64,000 bases of DNA from positions 3,100,001 through 3,164,000 of the forward strand of contig NZ_LT670848.1 in assembly GCF_900142975.1 (NCBI RefSeq), given 5' to 3'. The stretch comes from Salegentibacter salegens (lineage in GTDB: Bacteria > Bacteroidota > Bacteroidia > Flavobacteriales > Flavobacteriaceae). The notes beneath the pieces are model-generated. The model saw only the letters and a list, made by a program, of their open reading frames with translations. It was not told where the DNA came from and searched no databases. Shown in pieces: positions 35,361 through 45,021 of the stretch. Every line of letters begins with the position of its first letter. Within the stretch, counting starts at the first letter, position 1. A program made the position numbers and the translations under genes.

Positions 35361-37094
35361 ATGAAAAGTAAATTACTACTTCTTTTATTTATGGTCTTTA
35401 CAATTACAAGTTGTGACGATCTTATAGAACCTGCCATAGAGAATAATAGAGGCCTGGAAGATATGTATGCTGAGGCCGAATATGCTCAGGGTATTTTGCT
35501 TAATGCTTACACCAGGCTACCAAATAATGGTTATTCTTTTAGTGAGGTTGCAACAGATGATGCCGTTAGTAACGTAAACAATAATCCATACCGCGAAATT
35601 GCTACCGGACAGTGGACAGCTCAAAATAATCCTTTTGACCAGTGGCAAAATGCAAGGGCGGCTATTCAGTATATCAATATATTCCTTGCCGAGGCAGATA
35701 AAGTTACCTGGTCTGAAGATGAAGAAGTTAGCTCCTTGTTTAACGATAGGCTCAAAGGTGAAGCTTACGGTCTTAGGGCGTTATATATGTATTATCTCTT
35801 ACGTCAACATTCCGGATGGGCCAATGGTGAACTTTTAGGAGTTCCAATCTTACTGGAACCTGAAGGAACCGGGGCTGATTTTAATCAACCCAGGGCAACT
35901 TTCGAAGCGTGTATGCAACAATTATATGCAGATGTGGAACAGGCCGAAGCATTACTTCCTTTAGATTATGAAACACTTTCCAGTTTACCAGAAGGTTATT
36001 CAGATTTAGGAGATTATAACAGGGTTTTTGGAGAATACGCCAAACAAAGAATGACGGGTAGAATTGCCAAAACCGTAAGAGCACAAGCGGCTTTACTTGC
36101 TGCCAGTCCTGCTTATGCCGATGGAAATACTACTACCTGGGCCGATGTAGCCAACTATTCCGGTGAGGTACTGGCAGAAAATGGTGGCGCAAGTGGTATT
36201 GCAGCAGATGGCCATACCTGGTACAAAAATGATGCTCAAATAAGTGGAATTGGAGGAGGTAATAATCCGCCCGAAATTATATGGAGAACCGATGTGGTAG
36301 AAACCAATGATTTAGAACAGCAACATTTTCCACCAACTTTATTTGGGGACGGGCAGCTAAATCCTACTCAAAACCTGGTGAGTTCATTTCCTATGGCCAA
36401 TGGTTATCCAATTTCCGATCCTGCTAGTGGGTTTGATCCCGCTAATCCTTATGAAAACAGGGATCCAAGGTTAGATCATTACGTTGTTGTAAATCAAAGT
36501 ACCGCGGGACCCGGTAATTCAACTATTGTAACCGCTGCTGATGGAAATACAAATGATGCTTTAAATGCTGTAGAAACTTCTACCAGAACAGGTTATTATT
36601 TAAAGAAATTACTTAGACAGGATGTGAATTTAGATCCTGTTACCAGCAACACTCAACAACATTATACCGCCAGGATGAGGTATACAGAATTATACCTTAT
36701 TTATGCCGAAGCTGCCAACGAGGCCTGGGGCCCACAAGGAACAGGAACTTTTGGATTTTCGGCCTATGATATTATTACAGGATTGCGGGAACGCGCTGGA
36801 ATAACTCAGCCCGATACATATTTAGAGTCAATTGGCTCAGACCAAAATGTAATGCGGGAATTAATAAGAAATGAACGCAGGTTGGAACTAAGTTTTGAAG
36901 GATTCAGGTTTTGGGATATACGCCGCTGGGGCGATGATTTAACAGTTCCGGCAAGAGGAGTAAGTATTCTTGATGGGAATCATCAAACAATAACTGTTGA
37001 AGATAGGGTGTATGATGAATATATGCGATATGGCCCTATCCCTTTTAGCGAGGTTTTAAAGTATGATGCAATTATCCAGAACCAGGGTTGGTAG
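35361..37094 (+). CDS. xusD: SusD-like surface glycan-binding lipoprotein 2
   Basis: 577 residues. Lipobox ends at Cys18 (FTITSCDDL). SusD helices include KGEAYGLRALYMYYLLRQH, and the C-terminal RagB/SusD motif is RNERRLELSFEGFRFWDIRRW. It is bound to the outer membrane with the second SusC. It differs strongly from the first SusD, consistent with a different preferred ligand. It lies 20 bp after xusC and 25 bp before the next lipoprotein gene. Confidence 0.95.
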   Translation: MKSKLLLLLFMVFTITSCDDLIEPAIENNRGLEDMYAEAEYAQGILLNAYTRLPNNGYSFSEVATDDAVSNVNNNPYREIATGQWTAQNNPFDQWQNARAAIQYINIFLAEADKVTWSEDEEVSSLFNDRLKGEAYGLRALYMYYLLRQHSGWANGELLGVPILLEPEGTGADFNQPRATFEACMQQLYADVEQAEALLPLDYETLSSLPEGYSDLGDYNRVFGEYAKQRMTGRIAKTVRAQAALLAASPAYADGNTTTWADVANYSGEVLAENGGASGIAADGHTWYKNDAQISGIGGGNNPPEIIWRTDVVETNDLEQQHFPPTLFGDGQLNPTQNLVSSFPMANGYPISDPASGFDPANPYENRDPRLDHYVVVNQSTAGPGNSTIVTAADGNTNDALNAVETSTRTGYYLKKLLRQDVNLDPVTSNTQQHYTARMRYTELYLIYAEAANEAWGPQGTGTFGFSAYDIITGLRERAGITQPDTYLESIGSDQNVMRELIRNERRLELSFEGFRFWDIRRWGDDLTVPARGVSILDGNHQTITVEDRVYDEYMRYGPIPFSEVLKYDAIIQNQGW

Positions 37095-37119
37095 TTAGTT
37101 TAATTATAAAGAACAGAAA

Positions 37120-38151
37120 ATGAAAAATAAAATATATTTAATCGCTTTAATTATTCTTTCGGGCTTGACGTCTTGTGAGAATGATAAATGGGAATTTGAC
37201 GACTATGAATACCAAACTGTATATTTTGCTTACCAATACCCGGTAAGGACAATTACACTTGGGGAAGATATTTTTGACACTTCACTGGATAATGAAGGTA
37301 AAGCCAAAATAATGGCCACTACGGGGGGGACCTACGATAACGATCAGGACGTTTTTATAGATTTTGAAGTAAATAATTCTTTAACAGAAGGGCTTGTATT
37401 TGATGATAGCGGTCAACCTGTGCAGGCAATGCCAGAGAACTATTATACGCTTGAATCTAATGAAATTATGATTCCGCAAGGTGAACTTACCGGCGGAGTT
37501 GAGTTTCAATTAAGCGATGCGTTTTTTGCTGATAGCCTGGCGATTGGAAGAAACTATGTGATTCCACTTCAAATGACCAACGTTGTTAGCGCAGATTCCA
37601 TTCTTAGGGGAATACCACAGGTTACAAATCCACGTAGACCGGTTGCAGAAGATTGGGATGTTTTGCCTAAAGATTTCATTCTTTATGCAGTGAAATATGT
37701 AAATCCGTGGCACGGTAATTATTTACGTCGTGGGGTAGATGAAATTGAAGGAACTACCGGTAACGAGAATCTTGACGATACTGTAATAAGAGAAGAAGAG
37801 TATGTGGTAGACGATCAGGTAGTAGCACTAACAACACGCTCTTTAGATGAGGTTGAGTTAGATTTAGTTTTTCAAAACAGCGAAGGTTATGCTGTAAACT
37901 GCACCTTAATTTTAAGCTTTGACGAATCGGGAAGCTTTACAGTAAGAGCTGCATCTAATGAATATACTGCCAGCGGTAGCGGGCAGTTTGTAAAAGATGG
38001 GGAACAAAACAGTTGGGGAGGAAAAGATCGTGATGCCCTTTACCTGGATTATGAGGTTAATCTTGATGAAATTAATGTGAGTACAACAGATACGCTTGTA
38101 CTTAGAGATCGTGGGGTACGTATGGAAACATTTTCTCCTGTATTAGAATAA
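37120..38151 (+). CDS. xusE: DUF1735/DUF5627-type surface lipoprotein
   Basis: 343 residues, lipoprotein signal ending at Cys19 (SGLTSCEND). The N-terminal half is a BT_3987-like DUF1735 beta-sandwich (about 25-165, with YQTVYFAYQYPVRTI and NYYTLESNEIMIPQGE); the C-terminal half (about 185-340) resembles DUF5627. No catalytic motif is seen. Position between SusD and the CBM-containing GH10 matches xusE, thought to be a surface glycan-binding protein. Function as a xylan-binding accessory lipoprotein is inferred from location. Confidence 0.82.
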   Translation: MKNKIYLIALIILSGLTSCENDKWEFDDYEYQTVYFAYQYPVRTITLGEDIFDTSLDNEGKAKIMATTGGTYDNDQDVFIDFEVNNSLTEGLVFDDSGQPVQAMPENYYTLESNEIMIPQGELTGGVEFQLSDAFFADSLAIGRNYVIPLQMTNVVSADSILRGIPQVTNPRRPVAEDWDVLPKDFILYAVKYVNPWHGNYLRRGVDEIEGTTGNENLDDTVIREEEYVVDDQVVALTTRSLDEVELDLVFQNSEGYAVNCTLILSFDESGSFTVRAASNEYTASGSGQFVKDGEQNSWGGKDRDALYLDYEVNLDEINVSTTDTLVLRDRGVRMETFSPVLE

Positions 38152-38171
38152 AATTAAAAAATAAATCGATT

Positions 38172-40310
38172 ATGAAATATTTAAATCGTTTTCTTGTATG
38201 TAGTGGCTTATTGGCTTCGGTATTTTCTTGTGCCGATCCAGATCCATTAGCATTTGAAGTAGAAAAACCTGAAGGCCTGGAGGCTCAGGAAGAAATTAAT
38301 TCATATGCACCTCTTAAAAGTTATATAGACAGTACTTCAAATGCAAATTTCACTTTAGGTGGAGCTGTTTCTATTTCAGATTATATCAATAAGGGAGTAA
38401 TGTATAGGCTTATTAATAAAAATTTTGATGAGCTTACTGTAGGATATGGGATGAAACATGGAGCAATTGTTCAGAACAATGGATCTATGAACTTTGCCCA
38501 GGTAAATGAACTTATAGCAGCGGCAGAGCAGGCAGGAACCTCAATATACGGTCACACCCTCACCTGGCACGCTAATCAAAATGCCTCTTACTTAAATGGC
38601 TTACTTGAGCCACTTGTAATTGAATCTCCTTCTTTTCCTAATGATTTGGACAAAACAGGGTTAATTGACAGTACTTTTTCTGGGTTCTCTTCAAATCCTG
38701 AAAACGCTATAACAATTGCTGAAAATGAAGGAATGGGTGAAGGCACCAATGCAATAAAATTAACGGCACCGTCTACTGCTGCCGAACCTGGAGATCTGCA
38801 GTTTTCTACCCCGGAAATCCCGGTAGTAGAAGGTCACGAATACGAAGTTATTTTTTATATAAAGTCAGATGTACCGGGTGAAGGTCGTATTTCATTTGAA
38901 GGTTTAAATGAAAATACCCCGCTTATAGATTACACAGGGGTAGGTGCTTCTGTAGAAACTTTTCAAACCGATTTTTCGTGGAAAGAGGTAAGATTCCGGG
39001 TAAGTGATTTCTCGGGAGATTCGTTCAGTTTAAATTTCGATTTAGGCTACCAACCCGGCGTAACTTATTCTATAGATATTGATAATTTTTATGTGTATGA
39101 TACCCAGGGGGATCCAATAGTAAGTAACCTTGTTGAAAATGGTGATTTTGAAAGTGGTACCGGCTGGGGAGGCTGGGGAAATAATTCTGAAAGAGGAGTT
39201 ACCGAAGATGGACTTGGATTTGGAAACGAAGGCAAAGCATTTTATGTAACCAACCCTTCTGTAACAGGTGGTTTCTGGGAAGTTCAAACTGTTTATGAAT
39301 TTCCGGAACCTTTAGATAATGGCGAAACGTACACCCTTAGTTTTTGGGTAAAAGGTAATGCCGAAGGAATTATTAGACCAGAGTTGCAGAGCCCCGATTA
39401 TAGTTCTGATAGTTATGGGCAGGTAAGTGTAACCCAGGAATGGACGCGTGTTGAGGTTGCAACCACGGCTACTGCCGACGATCGTGGCCGACTTATATTT
39501 AGTTATGGGGAATTTGCAGGCACGGTATATATAGATAATGTTAATCTTTCCAGTGCTTCTGGGGGCGGTGGCTCTACTACCATTCTTGAAAGAGAACCAG
39601 CAGTAAAACAAGCCATTATTGAAGAAGAATTAGAACGTTGGATTTCAGGTATGCTAAATACAGCTTCTTATGTAGATGCCTGGGATGTGGTTAACGAACC
39701 TATGGATGATGGAAATCCATACGAATTAAAAAGCGGTGAGAACGATGCTGATATTACTAATGACGAATTTTACTGGCAGGATTACCTGGGCAAAGATTAC
39801 GCAGTTAAAGCCTTTAAACTGGCCAGGCAGTATGGTGACCCCGAAGATCTCCTCTTTATAAATGACTATAACCTTGAGTATAACCTAGACAAGACCAGGG
39901 GACTCATTGAATATGTAGAATACATAGAAAGCCAGGGTGCTTCTGTAGATGGTATTGGGACTCAAATGCATATAGGTATAGATTCCGATAGAAATAATAT
40001 TGCTGAAATGTTTCAACTTCTTGCTGAAACCGGTAAACTCATAAAAGTTTCAGAACTGGATGTAAGAACAAATGTTTCTGAGCCTACCGATGAAGTTTTA
40101 CAGCAACAGGCCGATATGTACAGTTATGTTGTTGAAGCTTACAAAGAACATGTACCCCGGGCTCAAAGATATGGTATAACCGTATGGGGAATATCTGATA
40201 GTGCTGAGGATGCAACCTGGTTACCGGGAGAATTTCAAGGCTTATGGGATGAAAATTTAAATAGAAAACCGGCTTATAAGAGTTTTGCCGAAGCTTTGGA
40301 AGCATTATAA
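38172..40310 (+). CDS. xyn10A: GH10 endo-beta-1,4-xylanase with CBMs inserted in the catalytic domain
   Basis: 712 residues, lipoprotein (lipobox Cys20, VFSCADPD), so probably on the cell surface. The GH10 barrel starts at about 50 and is interrupted at about 150 by two CBM4_9-like beta-sandwich modules (about 155-310 and 315-465), ending in a Gly-Gly-Gly-Gly-containing linker. It resumes at about 475. The acid/base is Glu509 (WDVVNEPMDD) and the nucleophile Glu628 (KVSELDVRTN). This interrupted architecture is the hallmark of the xus-linked Xyn10A of gut Bacteroidota and is not a frameshift. It makes the first cuts in xylan next to the SusC/D importers. A structured terminator-like element follows at 40395. 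Confidence 0.95.
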   Translation: MKYLNRFLVCSGLLASVFSCADPDPLAFEVEKPEGLEAQEEINSYAPLKSYIDSTSNANFTLGGAVSISDYINKGVMYRLINKNFDELTVGYGMKHGAIVQNNGSMNFAQVNELIAAAEQAGTSIYGHTLTWHANQNASYLNGLLEPLVIESPSFPNDLDKTGLIDSTFSGFSSNPENAITIAENEGMGEGTNAIKLTAPSTAAEPGDLQFSTPEIPVVEGHEYEVIFYIKSDVPGEGRISFEGLNENTPLIDYTGVGASVETFQTDFSWKEVRFRVSDFSGDSFSLNFDLGYQPGVTYSIDIDNFYVYDTQGDPIVSNLVENGDFESGTGWGGWGNNSERGVTEDGLGFGNEGKAFYVTNPSVTGGFWEVQTVYEFPEPLDNGETYTLSFWVKGNAEGIIRPELQSPDYSSDSYGQVSVTQEWTRVEVATTATADDRGRLIFSYGEFAGTVYIDNVNLSSASGGGGSTTILEREPAVKQAIIEEELERWISGMLNTASYVDAWDVVNEPMDDGNPYELKSGENDADITNDEFYWQDYLGKDYAVKAFKLARQYGDPEDLLFINDYNLEYNLDKTRGLIEYVEYIESQGASVDGIGTQMHIGIDSDRNNIAEMFQLLAETGKLIKVSELDVRTNVSEPTDEVLQQQADMYSYVVEAYKEHVPRAQRYGITVWGISDSAEDATWLPGEFQGLWDENLNRKPAYKSFAEALEAL

Positions 40311-40394
40311 ACCCTTTATAATAAATGAATATAACCAGTAAATGATTGCGTTGCTATCCGTTTAAATTTTAATTGTGTGTGATTTTTACTGAAT

Positions 40395-40488
40395 AGTTCT
40401 CCTAACTCAAAAAGTCTGGATACCGGTTGGATTAGCAACGCTTACCCGGTATGAATTAGCCTTTTTTGGATGTTAGGAGAACTTTTTT
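40395..40488 (+). terminator. Long-loop structured terminator or attenuator inside the xylan locus
   Basis: A perfect 12-bp stem (AGTTCTCCTAAC at 40395-40406 with GTTAGGAGAACT at 40472-40483) is followed by TTTTTAT. The 65-nucleotide interior pairs further: CAAAAAG with CTTTTTTG, and ATACCGG with CCGGTAT. It splits the import/Xyn10A part from the other enzyme genes, so the latter may need read-through or their own promoter. Confidence 0.7.
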
Positions 40489-40546
40489 ATAAAAATAATT
40501 GTAAATTATAATCAACCTTTTTCCTGGGTTTTTAATATTAACTGTT

Positions 40547-41701
40547 ATGCTAAACAGAAAAAATATCTCTATTTTTATATTACTTTTAAGTGTGTTTTTT
40601 ACATTTTACAGCTGTAATTCTAATAAAAGTTCAGTTCAAAATAGCGATGTATCTAAAACAAGCTTAAAAGAAGCATTTCAAGATAATTTCTATATAGGTA
40701 CTACGCTTAACGCCTGGCAAATTAGGGGTAGGCAGCCTGAAGAAATAAAGGTTGCAAAAGAAAACTTTAATTCTATCGTTGCCGAAAATATAATGAAGAG
40801 TGCCCGCATTCAGCCCAGGGAGGGAGAATTTGATTTTTCAATAGCCGATGAGTTTGTAAAGTTTGGCGAAGAGAACAATATGCACATTCACGGGCACACA
40901 TTAATTTGGCATTCGCAGGCACCCGACTGGTTTTTTGTGGATAAAGAAGGGAATTCAGTTTCCAAAGAAGTACTTACTCAAAGAATGAAAGATCATATTC
41001 ACAAGGTAGTAGGCCGGTATAAAGGCAGAATTCATTCCTGGGATGTGGTAAATGAGGCTATTGAAGACGATGGTAGTTATAGAAATAGCAAGTTCTATCA
41101 AATTTTAGGTGAAGATTTCATAAAACTGGCTTTTGAATTTGCTCACGAAGTAGATCCTGAAGCCGAGCTATATTATAATGATTATTCTATGTCCAATCCA
41201 GGAAAGCGAGCCGGTGTAGTTAGAATGGTAGAAAAGCTTCAAAAAGATGGTATTACTGTACACGGGATTGGAATGCAGGGACATATTGGCTTAAATCACC
41301 CCGACATTCAAGAATTTGAAAAAAGCCTGGAGGCCTACGGAAAGCTAGGAAAAGTGATGATTACTGAATTAGATTTAAGTGTTTTACCATCTCCCTGGGG
41401 CGATGCCGGCGCAGAAATTTCAGATAATTACGAATATGAAGATAAAATGAATCCTTTTCCCGATGGTTTGCCAGCCGATGTTGAGCAACAATTCACAAAA
41501 AGATATGTAGAATTTTTCGAGCTTTTCCTAAAACATCAGGATAAAATTGAAAGAGTTGCTCTTTGGGGCGTTAACGACGGGAATTCCTGGAAGAACAATT
41601 GGCCTGTTAGAGGCAGAACAGATTATCCGCTGTTATTCGATCGTGATAATAATGCAAAACCTGTAGTGAAGCAACTTATTGAATTGGCTTCAGCAAAATA
41701 A
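40547..41701 (+). CDS. GH10 endo-beta-1,4-xylanase, single domain
   Basis: 384 residues; lipoprotein signal with Cys23 (FTFYSCNSN). An uninterrupted GH10 barrel: NIMKSARIQPREGEFDF, HGHTLIWHSQAPDWF, acid/base Glu170 (WDVVNEAIED), nucleophile Glu274 (MITELDLSV) and LWGVNDGNSW. It cleaves internal beta-1,4 bonds of xylan or shorter xylo-oligosaccharides, at the surface or in the periplasm. First gene after the structured element at 40395, and 23 bp before the GH97 gene. Confidence 0.96.
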   Translation: MLNRKNISIFILLLSVFFTFYSCNSNKSSVQNSDVSKTSLKEAFQDNFYIGTTLNAWQIRGRQPEEIKVAKENFNSIVAENIMKSARIQPREGEFDFSIADEFVKFGEENNMHIHGHTLIWHSQAPDWFFVDKEGNSVSKEVLTQRMKDHIHKVVGRYKGRIHSWDVVNEAIEDDGSYRNSKFYQILGEDFIKLAFEFAHEVDPEAELYYNDYSMSNPGKRAGVVRMVEKLQKDGITVHGIGMQGHIGLNHPDIQEFEKSLEAYGKLGKVMITELDLSVLPSPWGDAGAEISDNYEYEDKMNPFPDGLPADVEQQFTKRYVEFFELFLKHQDKIERVALWGVNDGNSWKNNWPVRGRTDYPLLFDRDNNAKPVVKQLIELASAK

Positions 41702-41724
41702 CTCTGAAAAATTAAAATTTAGAA

Positions 41725-43659
41725 ATGAAATATTTCCTTTTACTCATTTGCCTTATGGGCATTTTTCCCTTTGCTGTTGCACAGGAAGCGACTGTAAACA
41801 GTCCCGATGATGCCCTAAAATTAGAAGTATATCTCGAATCGGGAGAACCAACCTATTCAGTGTTCTATAATAATGAAGTGGTGCTGGAAAAATCCCGATT
41901 GGGATTAAAAACCAATATTTCAAATTATTCAGCAGGTTTAAGCTTTGAGGGAAGTAAGACTAATGCTATAGAAAAGAATTACGAATCGAAAAAACTTAAG
42001 AAATCAGAAAACAATTATAAGGCGCAGGAACTAACCACCACTTTTACCACTCAAAAAGGGCAAAAAATGGATGTAATTTTCCGGGTTAGTAATAATGACA
42101 TCGCTTTTAGATACCACCTTCAAAAGTACAGCGATACCATAGCCCACGTAGTTACAAAAGAATTTACAGGCTTTAATTTTCCAAATACGGCAAAAAGTTT
42201 CTTGACACCTCAGTCTAAATCTATGGTAGGCTTTCAACGCACCAAACCAAGTTATGAAGAGGGCTATTATTTAGACCAGGATATTACCAAAACTTCCGCC
42301 AATAATTTGGGCTATACGTTTCCGGGATTATTTAAAACTGAAGGGCATTGGGTTTTGATTTCTGAAACGGGAGTTGACGGGACTTACTTGGGTGCTCATT
42401 TAAGTGATCCCGATGAAGAGGGGGAATATGCAATCGCTTTCCCAGACAGCACAGAAAATAATAGTTTTGGAAGTTCCGGTGCTGCAATCTCCCTTCCGTT
42501 TAGTACGCCCTGGCGAACAATTACCATTGGAGAAAGTTTAAAACCTATTGTAGAGACCACTATTCCTTTTGATGTGGTGGAGCCGCTTTACGAGGCTTCT
42601 CAGGATTATAAATTCGGGCGCGGTGTATGGAGCTGGATTATGTGGCAGGATGCAAGTATGAATTATGACGACCAGGTAACTTACATAGATTTCGCTGCTG
42701 AAATGGGTTATGAATACATCCTGATTGATGCGCTCTGGGACCAGAATATCGGGTACGACAGGATGGAAGAGCTAATTGATTACGCCAATAGCAAGAATGT
42801 TGATGTTTTCTTGTGGTACAACTCCAACGGAGTTGCTAACGACGCCCCGATGACTCCGCGGAATAAAATGCATAGGGCGATAAACCGCAAACAGGAAATG
42901 CAGTGGCTGCAGGAAGGCGGAGTGAAAGGTTTAAAAGTGGACTTTATGGGCGGCGATAAACAAGAGACCATTCAGCTTTATGAGGATATAATGTCCGATG
43001 CCAATGATTACGGATTAATGATGATCTTTCACGGGGCCACAATTCCAAGAGGTTGGGAGGTAATGTATCCTAATTTTATAAGTACTGAAGCGGTTCTCGC
43101 TTCCGAAAATCTAATGTTTAGTCAGTATGCAAACGACCAGGAAGCCAGAAGTGCTGCGATTCATCCTTTTATAAGGAATACTGTGGGAAGTATGGATTTT
43201 GGGGGTACTGTTCTAAACGAACGCTACAACCGAACCAATGACGGCGGAAACTTTAGAAGAACCTCTGATGCCTTTCAGCTGGCAACTGCAGTTTTATTCC
43301 AGACGCCGGTACAATTCTTTGCGTTAACACCTAATAACCTGGAAGACGCCCCAGATTTTACAATAGATTTTATGAAAAACGTACCCACAACCTGGGATGA
43401 AACAATTTTTATTGATGGATTTCCCGGAGAGTACAGCGTAATAGCAAGAAGGCACGGGGACCAATGGTATATCGCCGGGATCAATGCGTCAAAGGAGGCA
43501 AAAAAGGTGAGCTTTTCTCTTCCTGAACTGAAAGGAAATACATTCAGTATTATTAATAACTCTAAAAAGGGGAAAACTGAAAAGAAAGAAATTAAAAGAA
43601 AAAACGGAAGATTTGAAGTTACAATTCAATCTCAGGGCGGATTTGTGATTACAAATTAG
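41725..43659 (+). CDS. GH97 alpha-glycosidase
   Basis: 644 residues, Sec signal to about 20 (FAVAQ). GH97 order is visible: N-terminal beta-sandwich (about 25-285), a (beta/alpha)8 barrel (about 290-560) with GRGVWSWIMWQDAS, GLKVDFMGGDKQ and FISTEAVLASE, and a C-terminal beta domain. Asp406 in KVDFMGG sits where retaining GH97 alpha-galactosidases have their nucleophile, so removal of alpha-linked galactose (or glucose) from xylan side chains is more likely than the inverting SusB-type action. This is an inference from a short motif. It is periplasmic, inside the xylan operon. Confidence 0.93.
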   Translation: MKYFLLLICLMGIFPFAVAQEATVNSPDDALKLEVYLESGEPTYSVFYNNEVVLEKSRLGLKTNISNYSAGLSFEGSKTNAIEKNYESKKLKKSENNYKAQELTTTFTTQKGQKMDVIFRVSNNDIAFRYHLQKYSDTIAHVVTKEFTGFNFPNTAKSFLTPQSKSMVGFQRTKPSYEEGYYLDQDITKTSANNLGYTFPGLFKTEGHWVLISETGVDGTYLGAHLSDPDEEGEYAIAFPDSTENNSFGSSGAAISLPFSTPWRTITIGESLKPIVETTIPFDVVEPLYEASQDYKFGRGVWSWIMWQDASMNYDDQVTYIDFAAEMGYEYILIDALWDQNIGYDRMEELIDYANSKNVDVFLWYNSNGVANDAPMTPRNKMHRAINRKQEMQWLQEGGVKGLKVDFMGGDKQETIQLYEDIMSDANDYGLMMIFHGATIPRGWEVMYPNFISTEAVLASENLMFSQYANDQEARSAAIHPFIRNTVGSMDFGGTVLNERYNRTNDGGNFRRTSDAFQLATAVLFQTPVQFFALTPNNLEDAPDFTIDFMKNVPTTWDETIFIDGFPGEYSVIARRHGDQWYIAGINASKEAKKVSFSLPELKGNTFSIINNSKKGKTEKKEIKRKNGRFEVTIQSQGGFVITN

Positions 43660-43690
43660 CACAGGTTCCTCCTCCTGTAAAATACTTAAA

Positions 43691-45016
43691 ATGAAACATT
43701 TATTTGTCATTATCGTTTTTTTTAGTTGCGTCAATCAATCGATGGCGCAGTTTTCTCAGCAGGAGCGGGACAGTATTTATCGTTTAAGTGCGCAGGATCA
43801 TCAGTTAATGCTGAAGGAATTAGGTATAGAATCTTTGCGACCCGGACCTTCCGGAAATCCGAACGATCCTAATGCCGCAAATTCAGATGAATCTAAAGTT
43901 GTAGATTACAGCTTACCTGAACTTTTGGTTTTTAAAGATGGATCAACAGTCACTTCAGTTTCTGAATGGGAAAAACGCAGGCAGGAGATCAAAGAAGATT
44001 TTAATGCTGAAGTCTATGGAAGATTCCCCAAAAATATTCCTGCTGTAAACTGGAAAGTTATTTCCAGAAAAGATTCAGTTATTGGCAATTATCCGGTGCA
44101 GGTTGAGGAACTTTTAGGAGTAGTAGATAACTCTGCTTATCCCGAAATTGACGTTGAAATCGAGATGACCTTGACTCTACCAAAAAATACCAATAAAAAA
44201 GTGCCGGTGATCTTGAAATTCAACTGGAATTTTCCGGCGGGGTTTTTCCCTGAGCCCGACCAGGAAAATCCGTGGCAGGAACAATTACTAGCCCAAAATT
44301 GGGGCTATGCGAGTTTGATTCCGACAAGTTATCAAGCCGACAACGGCGCCGGACTCCGGGAAGGGATCATTGGTCTGGTAAATAAAGGCAAACTTCGAAA
44401 ATTAGATGATTGGGGCGCTTTGAAAGCCTGGGCTTGGGGTGCCGGCCGTGCGCTTGATTATTTTGAAAAACATTCAAAGGTTGATTCGAAAAAGGTGGCT
44501 ATAGAAGGGCTTTCCCGCTACGGAAAAGCTGCAATGGTCACTATGGCCTACGATGATAGATTTGCTGTGGGATTCATAGGTTCTGCCGGTGCAGGTGGTA
44601 CTAAAATATTGAGAAGAAATTTCGGAGAACAGGTAGAGAATTTGGTCTCTACTTCCCAATATCACTGGTTTGCTCCGAATTTCATAAAATACGGAGGTCC
44701 TTTAGAAACAAAAGATCTTCCGGTAGATGCACATCATTTGATTGCGCTTGCAGCGCCACGTCCGGTTTTTATCAGCAGTGGAGATCCTAAAGTTGAAGGA
44801 AATTGGATAGACGCCAGGGGAATGTTTTTGGCTGGAGTTCAAGCGAGTCCTGCTTATGAAATCTATGATGAAAAAGCACTGTCACAAACTAAATTTCCTC
44901 AAGTTGGGGAGTTTTTATCTGAAGGTAAACTCGTTTTTAGAATACACGAAGGCGGTCATACCGTAGTCCCTAACTGGCCATATTTTATAGAATTTGCCAA
45001 ACCCTATTTCAAATAA
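43691..45016 (+). CDS. CE15 glucuronoyl esterase
   Basis: 441 residues, signal peptide ending near SMAQ (about 19). Alpha/beta hydrolase of family CE15: nucleophile Ser275 in EGLSRYGKAAM, then GSAGAGG, the YHWFAPNF substrate segment, and catalytic His423 in HEGGHTVVP. Such enzymes hydrolyse esters between 4-O-methyl-glucuronic acid of glucuronoxylan and lignin alcohols. Its presence implies that the target is plant cell-wall glucuronoxylan. It is in the same operon, 31 bp after the GH97 gene and 5 bp before a GH43 gene. Confidence 0.9.
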   Translation: MKHLFVIIVFFSCVNQSMAQFSQQERDSIYRLSAQDHQLMLKELGIESLRPGPSGNPNDPNAANSDESKVVDYSLPELLVFKDGSTVTSVSEWEKRRQEIKEDFNAEVYGRFPKNIPAVNWKVISRKDSVIGNYPVQVEELLGVVDNSAYPEIDVEIEMTLTLPKNTNKKVPVILKFNWNFPAGFFPEPDQENPWQEQLLAQNWGYASLIPTSYQADNGAGLREGIIGLVNKGKLRKLDDWGALKAWAWGAGRALDYFEKHSKVDSKKVAIEGLSRYGKAAMVTMAYDDRFAVGFIGSAGAGGTKILRRNFGEQVENLVSTSQYHWFAPNFIKYGGPLETKDLPVDAHHLIALAAPRPVFISSGDPKVEGNWIDARGMFLAGVQASPAYEIYDEKALSQTKFPQVGEFLSEGKLVFRIHEGGHTVVPNWPYFIEFAKPYFK

Positions 45017-45021
45017 AAAAT

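Noticed and set aside
38172..40310. GH10 gene disrupted by foreign DNA
   Set aside because: The insertion is in frame and consists of CBM4_9-like modules at the position known for xus-linked Xyn10A enzymes.
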